8,961 nt of DNA from Cyanobacteriota bacterium (GTDB lineage Bacteria > Cyanobacteriota > Cyanobacteriia > Phormidesmidales > Phormidesmidaceae), in NCBI GenBank assembly GCA_027619675.1, contig JAQCHG010000036.1, positions 1 to 8,961 of the forward strand. The letters run 5' to 3'. Positions 8,474 through 8,961 of this stretch are shown here, piece after piece. The notes under the pieces were generated by a model. That model saw nothing but the letters and a program-made list of their open reading frames with translations. It did not search any database and was not told the DNA's origin. Made by a program: the position numbers and the translations under genes. Numbering within the stretch: the first letter of the stretch is position 1; each line of letters starts with the position of its first letter.

Positions 8474-8629
8474 AGGGAGAGTCTCCTAAAAGGTCTATGC
8501 CAGGGTGCGAAGGAAAATGTGACGCCTAGCTGAGGGGGAAGGCTGCGCGTTGGGCGGTCACGATCGCGAAACAGAAACTGCTCGGTCCATGGCCGCCCGA
8601 GGGCAGCGGAGATTTTCGGCTTGATTTGG

Positions 8630-8658
8630 ATTATGGCGATCGCTCCGGCCCCTGCAAA
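8630..8658 (-). promoter_or_regulatory. Probable chlL promoter
   Basis: Read leftwards, TTTGCA (8658-8653) is followed after exactly 17 bases by CATAAT (8635-8630). The -10 matches TATAAT at five of six positions and the -35 matches TTGACA at four. The spacer contains a HIP1 site (8636-8643). Transcription would begin near 8623, giving a leader of about 150 bases. The promoter lies just downstream of the leftward terminator, a sensible order for insulating chlL from the preceding gene. Confidence 0.5.
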
Positions 8659-8704
8659 GGACGCACTTAGGGAAAAGAAGCTGATTTCAGAGTCTATGGA
8701 GGCT

Positions 8705-8724
8705 AAAAAAGCCTCTCAGGCTTT
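8705..8724 (-). terminator. Intrinsic terminator reading leftwards
   Basis: On the minus strand AAAGCCT (8724-8718), a GAG loop and AGGCTTT (8714-8708) form a 7-bp hairpin that runs directly into a tract of six T (8710-8705), partly shared with the stem. This is the classic form of a Rho-independent terminator. It would end a minus-strand transcript arriving from beyond the right edge. A second hairpin, GAGGCT/AGCCTC (8699-8704 and 8710-8715), overlaps it and cannot form at the same time. Confidence 0.6.
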
Positions 8725-8835
8725 CAAAGGCCCAAGAATTAGTCTCAGTGCTTTAAATCGGATCTGAATATAGTTGCAAACCCGAATTTCATTAATATCG
8801 AACAAAAAACAAACAACCCGTAGATCGCGACCACT

Positions 8836-8870
8836 CATCCCGGATCCCGCCAGAGACGGGATCCGGGATG
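8836..8870. repeat. Perfect 14-bp inverted repeat with 7-base loop
   Basis: CATCCCGGATCCCG (8836-8849) is the exact reverse complement of CGGGATCCGGGATG (8857-8870), with loop CCAGAGA. No T-run follows it directly on either strand. On the minus strand a T-rich stretch begins about 19 bases after the stem. It could be a repeat element, a terminator helper or a protein-binding dyad. It shares GGATCCCGC (8842-8850) with the hairpin at 3027-3045. Confidence 0.8.
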
Positions 8871-8961
8871 CGCCCCATACCCCGCCGGGAATTTGAATTC
8901 CAGCTCCTTCGCGATCGTCCATTCAACCCAGACTCCCCAACCATTCCGGCCTCAATCCCCC

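Larger units (their letters stand above)
8474..8961. other. Region upstream of chlL, non-coding as far as I can tell
   Basis: These 488 bases hold no gene I can support. From chlL outwards they contain the chlL ribosome binding site, a leader of about 150 bases, a promoter candidate (8630-8658), a leftward intrinsic terminator (8705-8724), an AT-rich stretch (about 8740-8820), a perfect 14-bp hairpin (8836-8870) and a small dyad GGAATT/AATTCC (8888-8901). A 68-codon minus-strand open frame (8922-8716) crosses these elements and is not recognised. Confidence 0.6.

Noticed and set aside
7637..8533. A 298-codon plus-strand open frame opposite chlL
   Set aside because: It mirrors the ChlL coding strand almost end to end, has His/Gly/Gln-rich low-complexity content and resembles no family. 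Strong third-position bias in a GC-rich gene explains it.

Overview
The window looks like cyanobacterial chromosome. It is GC-rich, carries at least 13 exact copies of the HIP1 octamer GCGATCGC, and encodes the light/stress sensor kinase NblS (Hik33) and two subunits of the light-independent protochlorophyllide reductase, ChlL and ChlN. The GC-rich coding style would suit a Leptolyngbya/Nodosilinea-like lineage, but that placement is a guess. I see no rRNA, tRNA, CRISPR array, transposase or phage gene.

Layout from left to right: (1) 1-1208, minus strand: the N-terminal 402 codons of a multi-PAS signalling protein whose output domain lies beyond the left edge. (2) 1209-1607: a divergent intergenic region. 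(3) 1608-2891, plus: purD, starting at a GTG. (4) 2892-3187: a leader packed with abutting inverted repeats and an overlapping pair of HIP1 sites. (5) 3188-5176, plus: nblS, probably starting at a TTG. (6) 5177-5495: a convergent intergenic region with a strong stem-loop, a small GC hairpin and a 29-bp imperfect direct repeat. (7) 8473-5496, minus: chlL, a small conserved cyanobacterial gene (DUF5331 type) and chlN. They share one orientation and are probably co-transcribed. (8) 8474-8961: the region upstream of chlL, with a good sigma70-like promoter, an intrinsic terminator pointing leftwards and a perfect 14-bp hairpin.

Functionally, ChlL (Fe-protein, electron donor) and ChlN (half of the NB catalytic component) belong to the dark-operative reductase that makes chlorophyllide without light. 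The third subunit, ChlB, is not in the window. The small gene between them is the least understood protein here. NblS is the membrane sensor that adjusts photosynthetic gene expression and phycobilisome turnover to light and nutrient stress. PurD is purine housekeeping.

I did not find a clearly new multi-gene system. The most useful leads are the DUF5331-type gene inside the chlL-chlN cluster, the structured nblS leader, and the structured region upstream of chlL.
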